From assembly GCA_015067435.1 (NCBI GenBank), contig SVMM01000002.1:202979-266978 (forward strand): a stretch of 64,000 nucleotides of DNA. Reading direction: 5' to 3'. Both the position numbers and the translations under genes were made by a program. Below, piece by piece: positions 17,100-25,950 of the stretch (positions are counted from its first letter, which is position 1; each line of letters begins with the position of its first letter). The notes beneath the pieces are model-generated. The model ran no database searches, was not told where the DNA came from, and was given only the letters and a program-made list of their open reading frames with translations. This DNA comes from Oscillospiraceae bacterium. Its GTDB lineage: Bacteria > Bacillota > Clostridia > Oscillospirales > Oscillospiraceae.

Positions 17100-17705
17100 T
17101 CAGGACTCCTGCGCCGAAGAGAGTATATCACCAAATGTGAAATCCGTAAACTCCAAAAATGCCAAAATCTTGCCGTCTTTTTCGATCTCCGCGTACAGCG
17201 GCGCGTCCTCTGCATCGAAATATGCGGAAACCAGCAGCTTCTCGCCGCCGTACTCCGTCTCGAAGCACAGCCGCAGCGCGTCGTCCGTATCGCCGAAGCG
17301 CTCCCGTCCGCGTTCGGTCACAAAGCCCTCCGCCGCAGCGCGCAGGAAGACGTCCGCGCAGTTGGCGGCGGAAACGCCGCCGGCGGCGCTCCCGGCATCC
17401 AGCACCATCCCGCTGTATTCGAGCGAGAGCCCATCCGCGCGGGAAATGCGCGCGCAGATGCCGGAGATCTCCTCCGGCTCCAGCACCGTCACGCGCGTTT
17501 CCTCCGCGTCGCACGAGACGTCCAGCACATAGCGGCGCGTCTCCTCCTCCGTCGCGACCGCCGCGCGCAGCCGCGCGGTGCAGCCTGACATCCGGGCGTA
17601 CTTTTCCTGTAGCTCCTCCGCAGCGGTATCCGGCCGCTCTTCGGCGGCGCACGCCGTCAGCGACAACAGCAGCAGCGCCGCCAAAACGATCCATGATCCT
17701 CTCAT
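17100..17705 (-). CDS. Putative lipoprotein, GerS-like
   Basis: A 201-residue predicted lipoprotein. The start is ATG 17705, because GGGAGGT lies upstream and the sequence opens a perfect lipoprotein signal (MRGSWIVLAALLLLSLTAC, lipobox LTAC). The remaining 180 residues have alternating strands and no catalytic motif, with ARLRAAVATEEETRRYVLDV and later YGGEKLLVSAYFDAEDAPLYAEIEKD in the style of LolA/LppX-type half-barrels. Size, lipid anchor and position directly upstream of alr match C. difficile GerS, which is needed for cortex degradation in germination. Homology rests on context and general pattern only. Confidence 0.6.
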   Translation of the reverse strand: MRGSWIVLAALLLLSLTACAAEERPDTAAEELQEKYARMSGCTARLRAAVATEEETRRYVLDVSCDAEETRVTVLEPEEISGICARISRADGLSLEYSGMVLDAGSAAGGVSAANCADVFLRAAAEGFVTERGRERFGDTDDALRLCFETEYGGEKLLVSAYFDAEDAPLYAEIEKDGKILAFLEFTDFTFGDILSSAQES

Positions 17706-17796
17706 TCCGCACCTCCCCGCTTCATCGAAAAGCTTATGCGGTACGGCATGTCCATGATACATGAAACGGCGCGCGGCGTCGATGGTAATATTTCAC

Positions 17797-17825
17797 TTGT
17801 GCACAGCCGAAATTTGTGATACCAT
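17797..17825 (+). promoter_or_regulatory. Promoter of the DtxR-family regulator
   Basis: TTGTGC (17797-17802), 17 nt, TACCAT (17820-17825), about 30 nt before the ATG at 17856. Confidence 0.5.
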
Positions 17826-17855
17826 ATCTGTAATCGGTTAAGGGAGGGTACGGCA

Positions 17856-18224
17856 ATGGTTTTACAGGAATCCGGCGAGATGTATCTGGAAACGATCCTC
17901 ATTCTTTCCCAGAAAAGCAGATTTGTCCGCGCCATCGACGTCGGCGAGGAAATGGGCTTTTCCCGCCCCAGCGTCAGCCGCGCCGTCCACCTGCTGGAAG
18001 AGGGCGGCTTCATCGTCATCCAGCCCGACGGCGGCCTCACGCTGACCGACGCGGGACGGGAGATCGCCGAGAAGATCTACGAGCGGCACACCGTGCTCTC
18101 GCAATGGCTGACCTCTATCGGCGTTGACGAAACCGTCGCAGCCGAGGACGCCTGCAAGATCGAGCACGACATCAGCGACGCGTCCTTTGCCGCGATCAAG
18201 CGTTTTATCGCGAAGCATTCCTGA
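17856..18224 (+). CDS. DtxR/MntR-family metal-dependent transcriptional regulator
   Basis: A 122-residue repressor-type protein. Residues 1-70 form the winged helix (MYLETILIL, then DVGEEMGFSRPSVSRAVHLLEEGGFI). Residues 70-122 form the metal-binding dimer domain. Candidate metal ligands line up with MntR: the early acidic pair in GEMYLETI, His in ERHTVL, and Glu/Glu/His in AAEDACKIEHDIS. There is no SH3 domain, as in MntR. It probably senses Mn or Fe in the cytosol. It is a single-gene unit, and no regulated transporter is adjacent. Confidence 0.85.
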   Translation: MVLQESGEMYLETILILSQKSRFVRAIDVGEEMGFSRPSVSRAVHLLEEGGFIVIQPDGGLTLTDAGREIAEKIYERHTVLSQWLTSIGVDETVAAEDACKIEHDISDASFAAIKRFIAKHS

Positions 18225-18239
18225 TCCCCTGAACATAGC

Positions 18240-18273
18240 AAGCCTCCGAAAGCCGAATCGCTTTCGGAGGCTT
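18240..18273. terminator. Bidirectional terminator
   Basis: A 13-bp perfect stem (18240-18252 with 18261-18273) lies between the convergent dtxR-like and pyruvate-kinase-like genes, with a short T-rich tail on the plus strand. Confidence 0.8.
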
Positions 18274-18276
18274 GTT

Positions 18277-19254
18277 TCATTTCTCGGTCGCGCTTTGCGC
18301 GGTGCGGACGAGGTAGCGCATCGCGTCGACGGGATACCGCCCGACCGCAGTCTCGCCGGTGAGCATCAGCCCGTCCGCGCCGTCCAGAACGGCGTTGTAG
18401 ATGTCCAGAACCTCGGCGCGCGTGGGAACGGCGCGCTCCTGCATCGACCAGAGCAGCTGCGTCGCGACGCAGAAGAGCCTTCCCTTCCCGCGGCAGCGCG
18501 CGGCGATCTCCTTTTGCAGCCGCGGCAGCTCCCAGAGCGCCATCGCGTTGCCGAGGTCGCCCCGCGCGATGCAAATCTCGTCCGCGGCGTCGATGATCTC
18601 ATCCAAATGGTCCAGCGCGCGCCGGTTCTCAATCTTCGCCATGACGCGTACCGACGAAAGCCCCGCCCGCGCAAGCGCTTCGCGCACGGCGCGCACGTCC
18701 TCCGCGCCGCGAACAAACGGCTGTAGCACATCCGTCACGCCGAAGCGGCCCGCAACCGCCAGATTCTCGCGGTCCTCCTCCGTCAGCGCGGGCGCGTCCG
18801 TCTCGCGTCCGAGAATTGCGAGGCTCTTGCGGCTTTGCAGCGTCCCGCCGCGCAGCACCCGGCAGCGGAGCGCGCCGCGCTCACACGCGCGCACCTCCAA
18901 CAGCAGCGCGCTGTCGTCCAGCGCGATCCGGTCGCCGCGCCGCGCCGTATCCAACACGATTTGCGGAACCGGCACGCCGCCGGCGCCGAGGACGGTCTCC
19001 CCGCCCTCCGTCAGCGCGGCGGGTTCAGCCAGCCGCCCGACACGCAGCTCCGGGCCCTGCAGGTCGATCACCAACCGCGGCGAGACGCCCGTCTCCTCCG
19101 CCGCCGCGCGGAATTCCGCCAGCAGCGGCGCGCACGCAGCAAGCCCGGTGTGGGACAGGTTGAGCCGCGCCGCCGTCATTCCCTCCCGGAACATCTCAGC
19201 AAGCGTCTCGCGCGCGGCGCACGCAGCGCCGAGCGTCGCGTAAAAATCCATCAT
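18277..19254 (-). CDS. Pyruvate kinase-like protein lacking the C-terminal domain
   Basis: A 325-residue homologue of pyruvate kinase (family 470-590). The barrel motifs are partly kept: ATLGAA at the N-terminus, AARLNLSHTG (about 28), DLQGPELRVG (about 64), MAKIENRRALDHLDEII (about 208), ARGDLGNAM (about 233), ATQLLWS (about 261) and GLMLTGETAVGRYP (about 299). Missing are the start-motif Lys (TKIV), the usual KKGVNLPG block (here SRKSLAILG) and the whole C-terminal allosteric domain. It may be an unregulated kinase or act on another phospho-enol substrate. It stands next to metF, without glycolytic neighbours. Confidence 0.7.
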   Translation of the reverse strand: MMDFYATLGAACAARETLAEMFREGMTAARLNLSHTGLAACAPLLAEFRAAAEETGVSPRLVIDLQGPELRVGRLAEPAALTEGGETVLGAGGVPVPQIVLDTARRGDRIALDDSALLLEVRACERGALRCRVLRGGTLQSRKSLAILGRETDAPALTEEDRENLAVAGRFGVTDVLQPFVRGAEDVRAVREALARAGLSSVRVMAKIENRRALDHLDEIIDAADEICIARGDLGNAMALWELPRLQKEIAARCRGKGRLFCVATQLLWSMQERAVPTRAEVLDIYNAVLDGADGLMLTGETAVGRYPVDAMRYLVRTAQSATEK

Positions 19255-19287
19255 ACCCCTGATCGGTCGCTCAAACGCCGTGTATGC

Positions 19288-20154
19288 TTATTTGAGCAGC
19301 TCCGAGAGGTTGTCGAGGATCGCCTTCGCCACGACCGGATTGTTCATCGAATAAACGTGCACCGTGTGGAAGCCGTTGGCGAACAGGTCGATGATCTGGT
19401 CGGTGGCGTAGGCGATACCCGCCTGACGCATCGCGTCCGGCGTCTCGCCGAAGGCGTCGAGAATGCGGCGGAAGCGCTCCGGCAGCGTCGTGCCGGAGAG
19501 CTTGAGCGTGCGCTTCATCTGCTTGGCGTTGACGATGGGCATGATGCCGGGGTGCACCGGAACCTTGATACCCGCCTCGCGCAGCTTGTACATGTAGCTG
19601 TAGAACACCGGGTTGTCGAAGAACATCTGCGTGATGAGGAAGTCCATGCCGGCATCGACCTTCTCCTTGAGGTGAAGGATGTCCTCCTTCTGGCTGGGCG
19701 CCTCGGGATGCGTGTCGGGATAGCAGGCGCCCGCGACGCAGAAATCGGGGTCAAACGCCTTGATGTCCCGCACCAGCTCGATCGCGTGGTGATAGTTCTG
19801 TTCCTTGAGCTCGAAGCCCTCCGGGATGTCGCCGCGCAGCGCGAGGATGTTCTCGACGCCCTTGCTCTTGAGAAGACGCAGCTGCTCCTGAATGCGGTCG
19901 CGCGTCGAGGTAATGCACGTCAGGTGCGCCATCATCGGCACGCCCATATTCGCCTGCAGGTCGTGCGCGATCTCGGCGGTGTATTCGCTGGTGCCGCCGC
20001 CCGCGCCGTAGGTCACGCTCATAAAGACCGGGCCGAGCGCGGCGATCTCGCGCGCCGCCTTGGTCACGCTCTCGCGGGTGTCCTCCGTCTTGGGCGGAAA
20101 AACCTCAAAGGAAACCGAGTATTTCTTCTGCTCGACAATGCTGCTGATCTTCAT
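19288..20154 (-). CDS. metF: Methylenetetrahydrofolate reductase
   Basis: Reduces 5,10-methylene-THF to 5-methyl-THF, feeding methionine synthesis and the Wood-Ljungdahl methyl branch; 288 residues of TIM barrel. The start at ATG 20154 is supported by GGGAGGG upstream. Motifs include SFEVFPPKTEDTRE (about 14-27, with the catalytic Glu), SVTYGAGGGTS (about 53), MAHLTCIT (about 80), LALRGDIP (about 107) and ITQMFFDN (about 186). No MetV-type zinc partner is adjacent. CO dehydrogenase accessory genes elsewhere in the window make an acetyl-CoA pathway link conceivable. Confidence 0.93.
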   Translation of the reverse strand: MKISSIVEQKKYSVSFEVFPPKTEDTRESVTKAAREIAALGPVFMSVTYGAGGGTSEYTAEIAHDLQANMGVPMMAHLTCITSTRDRIQEQLRLLKSKGVENILALRGDIPEGFELKEQNYHHAIELVRDIKAFDPDFCVAGACYPDTHPEAPSQKEDILHLKEKVDAGMDFLITQMFFDNPVFYSYMYKLREAGIKVPVHPGIMPIVNAKQMKRTLKLSGTTLPERFRRILDAFGETPDAMRQAGIAYATDQIIDLFANGFHTVHVYSMNNPVVAKAILDNLSELLK

Positions 20155-20204
20155 GATCTGTGCCCTCCCAAATTGATTTTGTGCTATCGTAACACAAAAA
20201 AGGT

Positions 20205-20245
20205 CAAAAAACAATACGAACCCTCAGGCTTCTGCCCAAGGGTTC
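20205..20245 (-). terminator. Intrinsic terminator after the first MATE gene
   Basis: An inverted repeat (GAACCC... with ...GGGTTC, 20218-20245) is followed on the minus strand by a T-run (20205-20211), just past the stop at 20252. Confidence 0.8.
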
Positions 20246-20251
20246 GCAGAA

Positions 20252-21649
20252 TTATGCGCGGCGCAGCTGCGCGGAGGCGTTCTCCCGCCGGAGCACGCAG
20301 CACTGCGTCTCCGCCGTCCAGCGGCGGCTCAGCGCGCGCAGCTCGACGTGATAGAGCGAGAGCAGCAGCACATCGGCGAACAGCCATGCCGCCACGTTCG
20401 CAAAGCACACTGCCGCGAAGCCGAAGCGCCCCACCAGTCCGAAGGCGACCAGCGCGCGGGCAACCAGCTCCGCGAGGCCCGCGCCCATCGCCTGCGAGGA
20501 ATAGCCCATGCCCTGCAGGCCGTTGCGGAACACGAAGATGACCGCAAGCATCGGGTACGCCGCGCCGTTCGCCGTCAGATAGCGGTGCACGTCGGCAAGG
20601 ATCTCCTCGTTGGCGCCGTCGATGAAGAAGGACGCGACCACGCTGCCGAGAAAGTAGTTGAACGCAAACGCGGCGGCACAGTAAATAAGGCACATCACCA
20701 TGATTGAGTTGACGCCGCTGCGGATGCGGTCCAGCTTTTTCGCGCCGAGGTTCTGCCCGCAGAACGTCGCCATCGTGATGCCGCAGCTTTCCAGCGGCGC
20801 GCTGACCAGCGTGTGCACGCGGGTGCCGGCGGAAACCGCGGCGACGGCGGCGGTGCCTAGGCTGTTGACGGCGCTCTGCACCATGATCGAGCCAATGGCG
20901 GTGATGGAGAACTGAAGCCCCATCGGCACGCCCACGGCGGCGATCATGCGCATGCGCCGCAGGTCGGGACGCACGTCGTCCCTGCCGAGGCGGAGCAGCG
21001 GCTCTCGCAGGACGATGAACACGAGACATGCCGCGCCGGAGAGCGACTGCGAGAGCACGGTCGCGTACGCCGCGCCCTCCACGCCCATGCCGAGCACCTT
21101 CATGAACAGCACATCCAGCACAACGTTGACGCTCGCGGCGACCATGAGGAAATGCAGCGGTGTCCGGCTGTTGCCCAGCGCGCGGAGCACACCGGAGGTG
21201 AGGTTGTAGAGGATCGTCGCGCCAGCGCCGAGGAACACAATGTGGATATAGCGGTACGCCTCGTCGTAGATCTCCGCCGGCGTGCGGGTGATACGCAGGA
21301 TGTCGTCCGTCCATGTCGCCGCGAAAATCGTGATGAGCGCCGAGAACAGAAGTCCCAGCCAAATGAGCTGGCCCGCGCGGCGGCGGACCTCCGCATCGTC
21401 GCCCGCGCCGAAGCTCTGTGCGATGGGAATGGAAAAGCCGGAGCAGATGCCCAGCGCGAAGCCGAGCACGAGGAAGTTGAGCGCCCCCGTCGAGCCGACG
21501 GCGGCAAACGCGTTCACGCCGAGGATGCGGCCGACCAGAAAGCTGTCGGCGAGGTTATAAAACTGTTGGAACAGGCTGCCGATCAGCAGCGGCACGCAAA
21601 ACGCGAGGATGCGCTTGACCGGGGAACCCGTTGTCATGTCATGAGTCAT
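20252..21649 (-). CDS. MATE-family efflux transporter
   Basis: A 12-span MATE/NorM-like exporter of about 465 residues. The start is ATG 21649 (MTHDMTTGSPVKRILAFCVP), and the 30 codons before it lack membrane character. Family landmarks are PLLIGSLFQQFYNLADSFLVGR in span 1, the GGFALGIC-like loop region and VEGAAYATVLSQSLSGAAC at about 190. The substrate is likely a cationic toxin or drug expelled with Na+ or H+, but no substrate-specific feature can be read. It has its own promoter and terminator. A second MATE gene lies 2 kb away. Confidence 0.9.
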   Translation of the reverse strand: MTHDMTTGSPVKRILAFCVPLLIGSLFQQFYNLADSFLVGRILGVNAFAAVGSTGALNFLVLGFALGICSGFSIPIAQSFGAGDDAEVRRRAGQLIWLGLLFSALITIFAATWTDDILRITRTPAEIYDEAYRYIHIVFLGAGATILYNLTSGVLRALGNSRTPLHFLMVAASVNVVLDVLFMKVLGMGVEGAAYATVLSQSLSGAACLVFIVLREPLLRLGRDDVRPDLRRMRMIAAVGVPMGLQFSITAIGSIMVQSAVNSLGTAAVAAVSAGTRVHTLVSAPLESCGITMATFCGQNLGAKKLDRIRSGVNSIMVMCLIYCAAAFAFNYFLGSVVASFFIDGANEEILADVHRYLTANGAAYPMLAVIFVFRNGLQGMGYSSQAMGAGLAELVARALVAFGLVGRFGFAAVCFANVAAWLFADVLLLSLYHVELRALSRRWTAETQCCVLRRENASAQLRRA

Positions 21650-21695
21650 TGATCTGTTGCCTTCTTTCTTGCCCCCTCCGCAGGGGTCGCTTGTG

Positions 21696-21723
21696 ATTGT
21701 AATCTTTTCTCGGAGGAAAACAA
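21696..21723 (-). promoter_or_regulatory. Promoter of the first MATE gene
   Basis: Minus-strand TTGTTT (21718-21723), 16 nt, TACAAT (21696-21701), about 47 nt before the ATG at 21649. Confidence 0.45.
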
Positions 21724-21728
21724 GAGGC

Positions 21729-21754
21729 AAACCGCCCAAAGATTTGGGCGGTTT
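21729..21754 (-). terminator. Hairpin after the carboxylesterase gene
   Basis: A 12-bp perfect stem with a 2-nt loop (21729-21740 with 21743-21754) lies 27 nt past the esterase stop. The T-run is only the stem's own three, so efficiency is uncertain. Confidence 0.6.
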
Positions 21755-21780
21755 GTATAATTTCTTTGTGTTGTTTTTGT

Positions 21781-23595
21781 CTATTCTGCTATAACCGAGT
21801 CCTGATAGGCGTCCAGCAGACCATAGAGCTTGAGATAGGGATCAACAGAGGGAACGACCTCCGAGCCAAGCTCCAGCAGCATCGTTCCGTCCGCGGTCGT
21901 CTCCCAGACGGGAAGGCCCTCGGCGTTGGGGTCGCCGTACTTGACAAAGTTCGCCCAGTAGCTCTGCATGACCTCGCTGAGCGCGCGGTCGGCGTCGTCA
22001 TAGAGCCACGCATGCCGGTCGAGGCAGCCGAACGCGTAGGGCAGTTCGCCGCCGTGACAGGAGCCGAGTCCGCCGTTGTCCTTGGTGAAGCGGTACTCCC
22101 ACACGGGTCTCCCCTGCGCACCCATGAGCCGCGCCCAGCAATAGTGGCTGTAGGAGAACCATGCGGCGGAGTAGACCTCGTCCGCGCTGCCCTTCGCGTC
22201 CCCGCCCCGCTCCACAATATAGTGATAGGCGGGATCGACCTCGCGCGGCGGGTACAGCGCGGCGGCGGACTCCGCCTGCGCGCCGAGGACATGGCGCAGC
22301 GTCTCGATGTAGTTTTCCGCCGTCACCTTGTCGAACAGCATGAAAAGGTCGGCTTCATGCACGTTGTAGCCCTGCAAAAGCGTCTCCTCGTGGTTTTCGC
22401 CCTTCTGATAGGTGAGATAGGGCTGCTCGGTGATCGCATAGCCGTCGATTGTCATGGCGCTGTTGGTGTACTTCGTTTGCAGCAGCTTCTCCGGCGGGAG
22501 CTTTCGCAGGTCGTCCATGCTCTGCGCGCCGAACTCCTCCAGAATGCTCCGCCCCATCGAAAGCGCGGCCTCCCGGCTGCGGAACGTGTGATAGGGCTGT
22601 TTGGCGACGATGCCGCTGCTCTCCGCGATGGCGCGGCGGAACAGCCCCTCCGTGAGCGGAGAGACGCACAGAGCGTTGACGCTGCTCGCGCCGGCGGACT
22701 CGCCGCAGATCGTCACCTGCTCCGGATCGCCGCCGAAGGCGGCGATGTTCTCATGCACCCAGCGCAGCGCCGCGATCTGGTCGAGCAGTCCGTAGTTGCC
22801 GGTCGTCCCATTGGGCGACTCCGCCGCCAGCTGCTCGGTGGCGAGGTAGCCGAACACGCCCAGCCGGTAGGCGAAGTTGACGACGATGATCCCGCGCCGC
22901 GCAAGACTCTCGCCGTTGTACTCGCTCCACGACGGCTGTCCGCCGGTGAGCGAGCCGCCGTGGACGTAGACCATGACCGGCAGCTTCTCCTGCGTGCCGG
23001 ACGGCTTCCAGATGTTGAGGTAGAGCGAGTCCTCGCTCATCGGCTCCAGTGAGTTGCCGACGATCTGCGGGCGGAACATGTGATAGACCGAGAGAGACGT
23101 CAGGGAATCGAAAATCGTGCTGTTTCGCGTCTGCATGGACATCGGCGCGAAGTGGTCGCAGACGCGCACGCCCTCCCACGGCTCCGGCGCCTGCGGCTCG
23201 CGCCAGCGCAGCTCGCCCACGGGCGGCTTGGCATAGGGGATGCCGGTGTAGACCTCGACACCGCCGTCCGCGGTGTATACGCCGGTCAGATCGCCCTGCG
23301 CCACGGTGATGACGCCCGTCGCCGTGGGATTCTTGCCCTCGACGGCGCTTACCGCGCGCAGCGGCGGCACGCAGAGCCGGTACACGACCGCAAGCACCGC
23401 CAGCAGCGCGAGATATGCGGCAAGCCGCGGCATCCGGCCCGCGCCGGACATGCGGAGCCGCACCACGGCGAACGCGCAGAACACGCACGCCGCGAGCAGC
23501 CATCCGGCAAGCGTGATCCGCCCCAGCAGGAAAACCGCGCCGCACAGCGCCGCCGTGATCAGCACCATGACCGCCAAGCTCCAAATGCCCTTCAT
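21781..23595 (-). CDS. Membrane-anchored type-B carboxylesterase
   Basis: A 604-residue hydrolase. Three hydrophobic spans fill residues 1-80. The alpha/beta-hydrolase domain starts at about 95 with the family signature VYTGIPYAKPPVGELRWREP. The oxyanion hole is YVHGGSLTGG (about 211), the nucleophile elbow is GESAGASS (about 292), and a catalytic His is likely in GSCHGGELPYAFG (about 517). Para-nitrobenzyl esterase-like enzymes cleave carboxylic esters. The active domain probably faces outward. Its ATG overlaps the stop of an upstream MATE exporter by 4 nt, so the two are translationally coupled. Confidence 0.88.
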   Translation of the reverse strand: MKGIWSLAVMVLITAALCGAVFLLGRITLAGWLLAACVFCAFAVVRLRMSGAGRMPRLAAYLALLAVLAVVYRLCVPPLRAVSAVEGKNPTATGVITVAQGDLTGVYTADGGVEVYTGIPYAKPPVGELRWREPQAPEPWEGVRVCDHFAPMSMQTRNSTIFDSLTSLSVYHMFRPQIVGNSLEPMSEDSLYLNIWKPSGTQEKLPVMVYVHGGSLTGGQPSWSEYNGESLARRGIIVVNFAYRLGVFGYLATEQLAAESPNGTTGNYGLLDQIAALRWVHENIAAFGGDPEQVTICGESAGASSVNALCVSPLTEGLFRRAIAESSGIVAKQPYHTFRSREAALSMGRSILEEFGAQSMDDLRKLPPEKLLQTKYTNSAMTIDGYAITEQPYLTYQKGENHEETLLQGYNVHEADLFMLFDKVTAENYIETLRHVLGAQAESAAALYPPREVDPAYHYIVERGGDAKGSADEVYSAAWFSYSHYCWARLMGAQGRPVWEYRFTKDNGGLGSCHGGELPYAFGCLDRHAWLYDDADRALSEVMQSYWANFVKYGDPNAEGLPVWETTADGTMLLELGSEVVPSVDPYLKLYGLLDAYQDSVIAE

Positions 23596-24953
23596 TCGTC
23601 CACCTTTCCCTGCCGCCCCATGCAGCGCGGCAACCAGTTGCTCTTATAATAGTAGATCACAAAGACAGCGGCGGTGACAAACCACGTGATCGGATACGAC
23701 ATGCTGACAGCCTTGACCGTATGCCAGTACGGCACCACCAGCCAGATCCACAGAACACGCAGCGCGCAAATGCCCAGCAGACAGATGATAGTGGGCGCAA
23801 TCGCGTCGCCCGCGCCGCGCAGCGTGTTGGAGATGATCTCGATGAACGTCCAGAGGAAGTAGAATGGGACAAAGTACCACAGCATCCGCGTCGCCTCGTC
23901 GATGACCGCCTGCTCCGTCGCAAACAGCAGCAGCCCCCAGCGGCTGAAGCCCAGCAGCGCCGCCGTGAGCGTTAGCGCCGTGCCCAGCGTGGCGAGCATC
24001 CACTTGCGCACGCCCTCCTTCATGCGCTCGTACTTGGCCGCGCCGAAGCACTGCCCCACAAAGGTGCAGATGGCGGCGCCGAAGGAGTTGCTCGTCACCC
24101 AGTAGATGCCGTCGAACTTGCTGATGGCTGTCCACGCCGCCACCACGACCGTGCCGAAGCCGTTGATTGCCGCCTGAATGATGATGTTGGACACCGAGTA
24201 CATCGCGCCCTGCACCGCGGCGGGGATACCGATGTAGAGGATCCTGCGCAGCGACGGCACGTCGATGCCCAGCCTGCGCAGCTCCAAGCGCTCCGGCCCC
24301 TTCGCCTGCGCAAGATGGAGGAGGATCAGCGCCGCGCCGACTAGCTGCGACAGAACGGTCGCCCATGCGACGCCTTCGACGCCGAGATCAAGGGCGGCGA
24401 CCAGAAGCAGGTCGAGCCCGATGTTCAGCGCGCAGCAGACGCCGAGATACACAAGCGGCCAGCGGGAGTCCCCCACGGCGCGCAGGATGCCGGACGCCAC
24501 GTTGAACAGCAGCAGTGGCACGGAGCCGAGGTAGTAAAGCCGCAGATAGCGGTCGGACAGCTCAAAGATGTCCTCCGGCGTCTTGCACAGGCGCAGCGAA
24601 AGCGGAGAGGACAGCCAGCCCAGCACCGTCAGCGCAAGCCCCGCGAACAGGCAGAACGTGAGGATCGTGTGTACCGCGCGGCTCAAAAGCTCGTCGTCCT
24701 TCGAGCCGCAGTACTGCGAGATGATGACCGTCGCGCCGGACGCAAGGCCCGTGAAGACGCCGATGACCAGATTGATGATGACCGCCGGGCTTCCGCCCAC
24801 GGCAGCCAGCGCCTCATGCCCCACGACGCGGCCGACCACAATGGCGTCCACCGTGTTGTAGAGCTGCTGGAACAGCATCCCGAACAGGATGGGAAAGAAG
24901 AAGCGCAGCAGGGAGCGCATGATGCTCCCCTGCGTCAGATCGGTGGAATGCAA
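23592..24953 (-). CDS. MATE-family efflux transporter (second)
   Basis: A 453-residue exporter with 12 membrane spans. Landmarks are FFFPILFGMLFQQLYNTVDAIVVGR in span 1, SGATVIISQYCGSKD (about 63-77), VEGVAWATVLSQLVGAA (about 183) and GTVVVAAWTAISKFDGIYW (about 252). It lies between a DHH phosphoesterase (upstream, 11 nt gap) and the carboxylesterase (4-nt overlap downstream). The start at ATG 24953 lacks a strong ribosome site; ATG 24920 (MRSLLRF), with GGGGAG before it, is possible. The substrate is unknown. Confidence 0.88.
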   Translation of the reverse strand: MHSTDLTQGSIMRSLLRFFFPILFGMLFQQLYNTVDAIVVGRVVGHEALAAVGGSPAVIINLVIGVFTGLASGATVIISQYCGSKDDELLSRAVHTILTFCLFAGLALTVLGWLSSPLSLRLCKTPEDIFELSDRYLRLYYLGSVPLLLFNVASGILRAVGDSRWPLVYLGVCCALNIGLDLLLVAALDLGVEGVAWATVLSQLVGAALILLHLAQAKGPERLELRRLGIDVPSLRRILYIGIPAAVQGAMYSVSNIIIQAAINGFGTVVVAAWTAISKFDGIYWVTSNSFGAAICTFVGQCFGAAKYERMKEGVRKWMLATLGTALTLTAALLGFSRWGLLLFATEQAVIDEATRMLWYFVPFYFLWTFIEIISNTLRGAGDAIAPTIICLLGICALRVLWIWLVVPYWHTVKAVSMSYPITWFVTAAVFVIYYYKSNWLPRCMGRQGKVDE

Positions 24954-24964
24954 GTTCTATACCC

Positions 24965-25939
24965 CTATTCGACAGATTCGGCAGCCTTCAGGAACCGCTC
25001 GCGGATATACTCGTCCTGATGCTTGCCCAGCAGGTTCATCTTTTCCGCCGGGATCATCCCGCCCGCCATCGCCGCATGGCCGCCGCCGTCGCCGATGTCT
25101 TTGAGCGCCTTTCTGGTCAGCTCTCCGGCGTCCACGTCCTCGCGCTCGGAGCGGATGGAGAACTTGAGCCCATCCTCGCGCGCGCAGTAGATCACAGCGA
25201 CCTCCACCTCCACCAGAGAGAGGATAAAGTCGGAAAGAATGGCGATCATCGCGTTCGGGCAGGAGAACGGGATGCGGGAAAAGCCGTATATGCCGTTGAC
25301 GTAGATATTGCTGATCGCCGCGCCGTAGGCCTTGAGGTCGGCGAACTCCATCTGGCTGTGCTCCAGCGCCGACATCTTCTTGGTGTCGATCAGCGGCTGG
25401 AGGAAGGCAAACGCCTCGATATCCTCCTCGGTCACGCCGCGCGTGAAGTTCAGCGTATCCATCTTGATGCCGTAGAGCATCGCCGTGGCGACGTCCGGCT
25501 CCGGAATAAGCTCGCGGTCCCGGTAATAGCGCGTGATAATCGTCGCGCAGGCGCCGACCGTGCGGATGTCCGAGTAGCGGTACGGCACCTTCACATAGGT
25601 CGGATGGTGGTCGATCGCGGCGACCTCGTCACCCACCAGATCGGTGATGTTTCCGCCAAACTTCTGGGAATCGACGCAGATGATGAGATCCTCCGCGCGC
25701 ATGTCCCCCGACAACTCGATGCCGGAAAAAATCTCCACGCCCAGCGTCTCCAGCATCTTTGCCGTGCTCAGCTTGTCGATCTTTCCGTCGTAGCAGAGCG
25801 TGGACTTGATGCCGTAGTGCTCCAGCAGCCTTTGCAGGCCGAACGCGGAGCCGATGGCGTCCGGATCGGGGAAGTTGTGCGTCTGGATAAAGACGCGCTT
25901 GTCGCCGCAAACAGAGATCAGTTTACGAATATCAGCCAT
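24965..25939 (-). CDS. DHH-family phosphoesterase (NrnA-like)
   Basis: A 324-residue manganese phosphoesterase of the DHH/DHHA1 family. Metal motifs are HNFPDPDAIGSA (about 22-33), ICVDSQ (about 91) and DHHPT (about 113). The C-terminal DHHA1 domain ends with the substrate-binding GDGGGHAAMAGG (about 289). NrnA-type members degrade short oligoribonucleotides or dephosphorylate pAp; c-di-AMP or pApA cleavage is also known in the family. The start is ATG 25939 (MADIRKL), behind GAGG, 11 nt after the glycosidase stop. No signalling domain is fused. Confidence 0.88.
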   Translation of the reverse strand: MADIRKLISVCGDKRVFIQTHNFPDPDAIGSAFGLQRLLEHYGIKSTLCYDGKIDKLSTAKMLETLGVEIFSGIELSGDMRAEDLIICVDSQKFGGNITDLVGDEVAAIDHHPTYVKVPYRYSDIRTVGACATIITRYYRDRELIPEPDVATAMLYGIKMDTLNFTRGVTEEDIEAFAFLQPLIDTKKMSALEHSQMEFADLKAYGAAISNIYVNGIYGFSRIPFSCPNAMIAILSDFILSLVEVEVAVIYCAREDGLKFSIRSEREDVDAGELTRKALKDIGDGGGHAAMAGGMIPAEKMNLLGKHQDEYIRERFLKAAESVE

Positions 25940-25950
25940 AATCCTGCACC

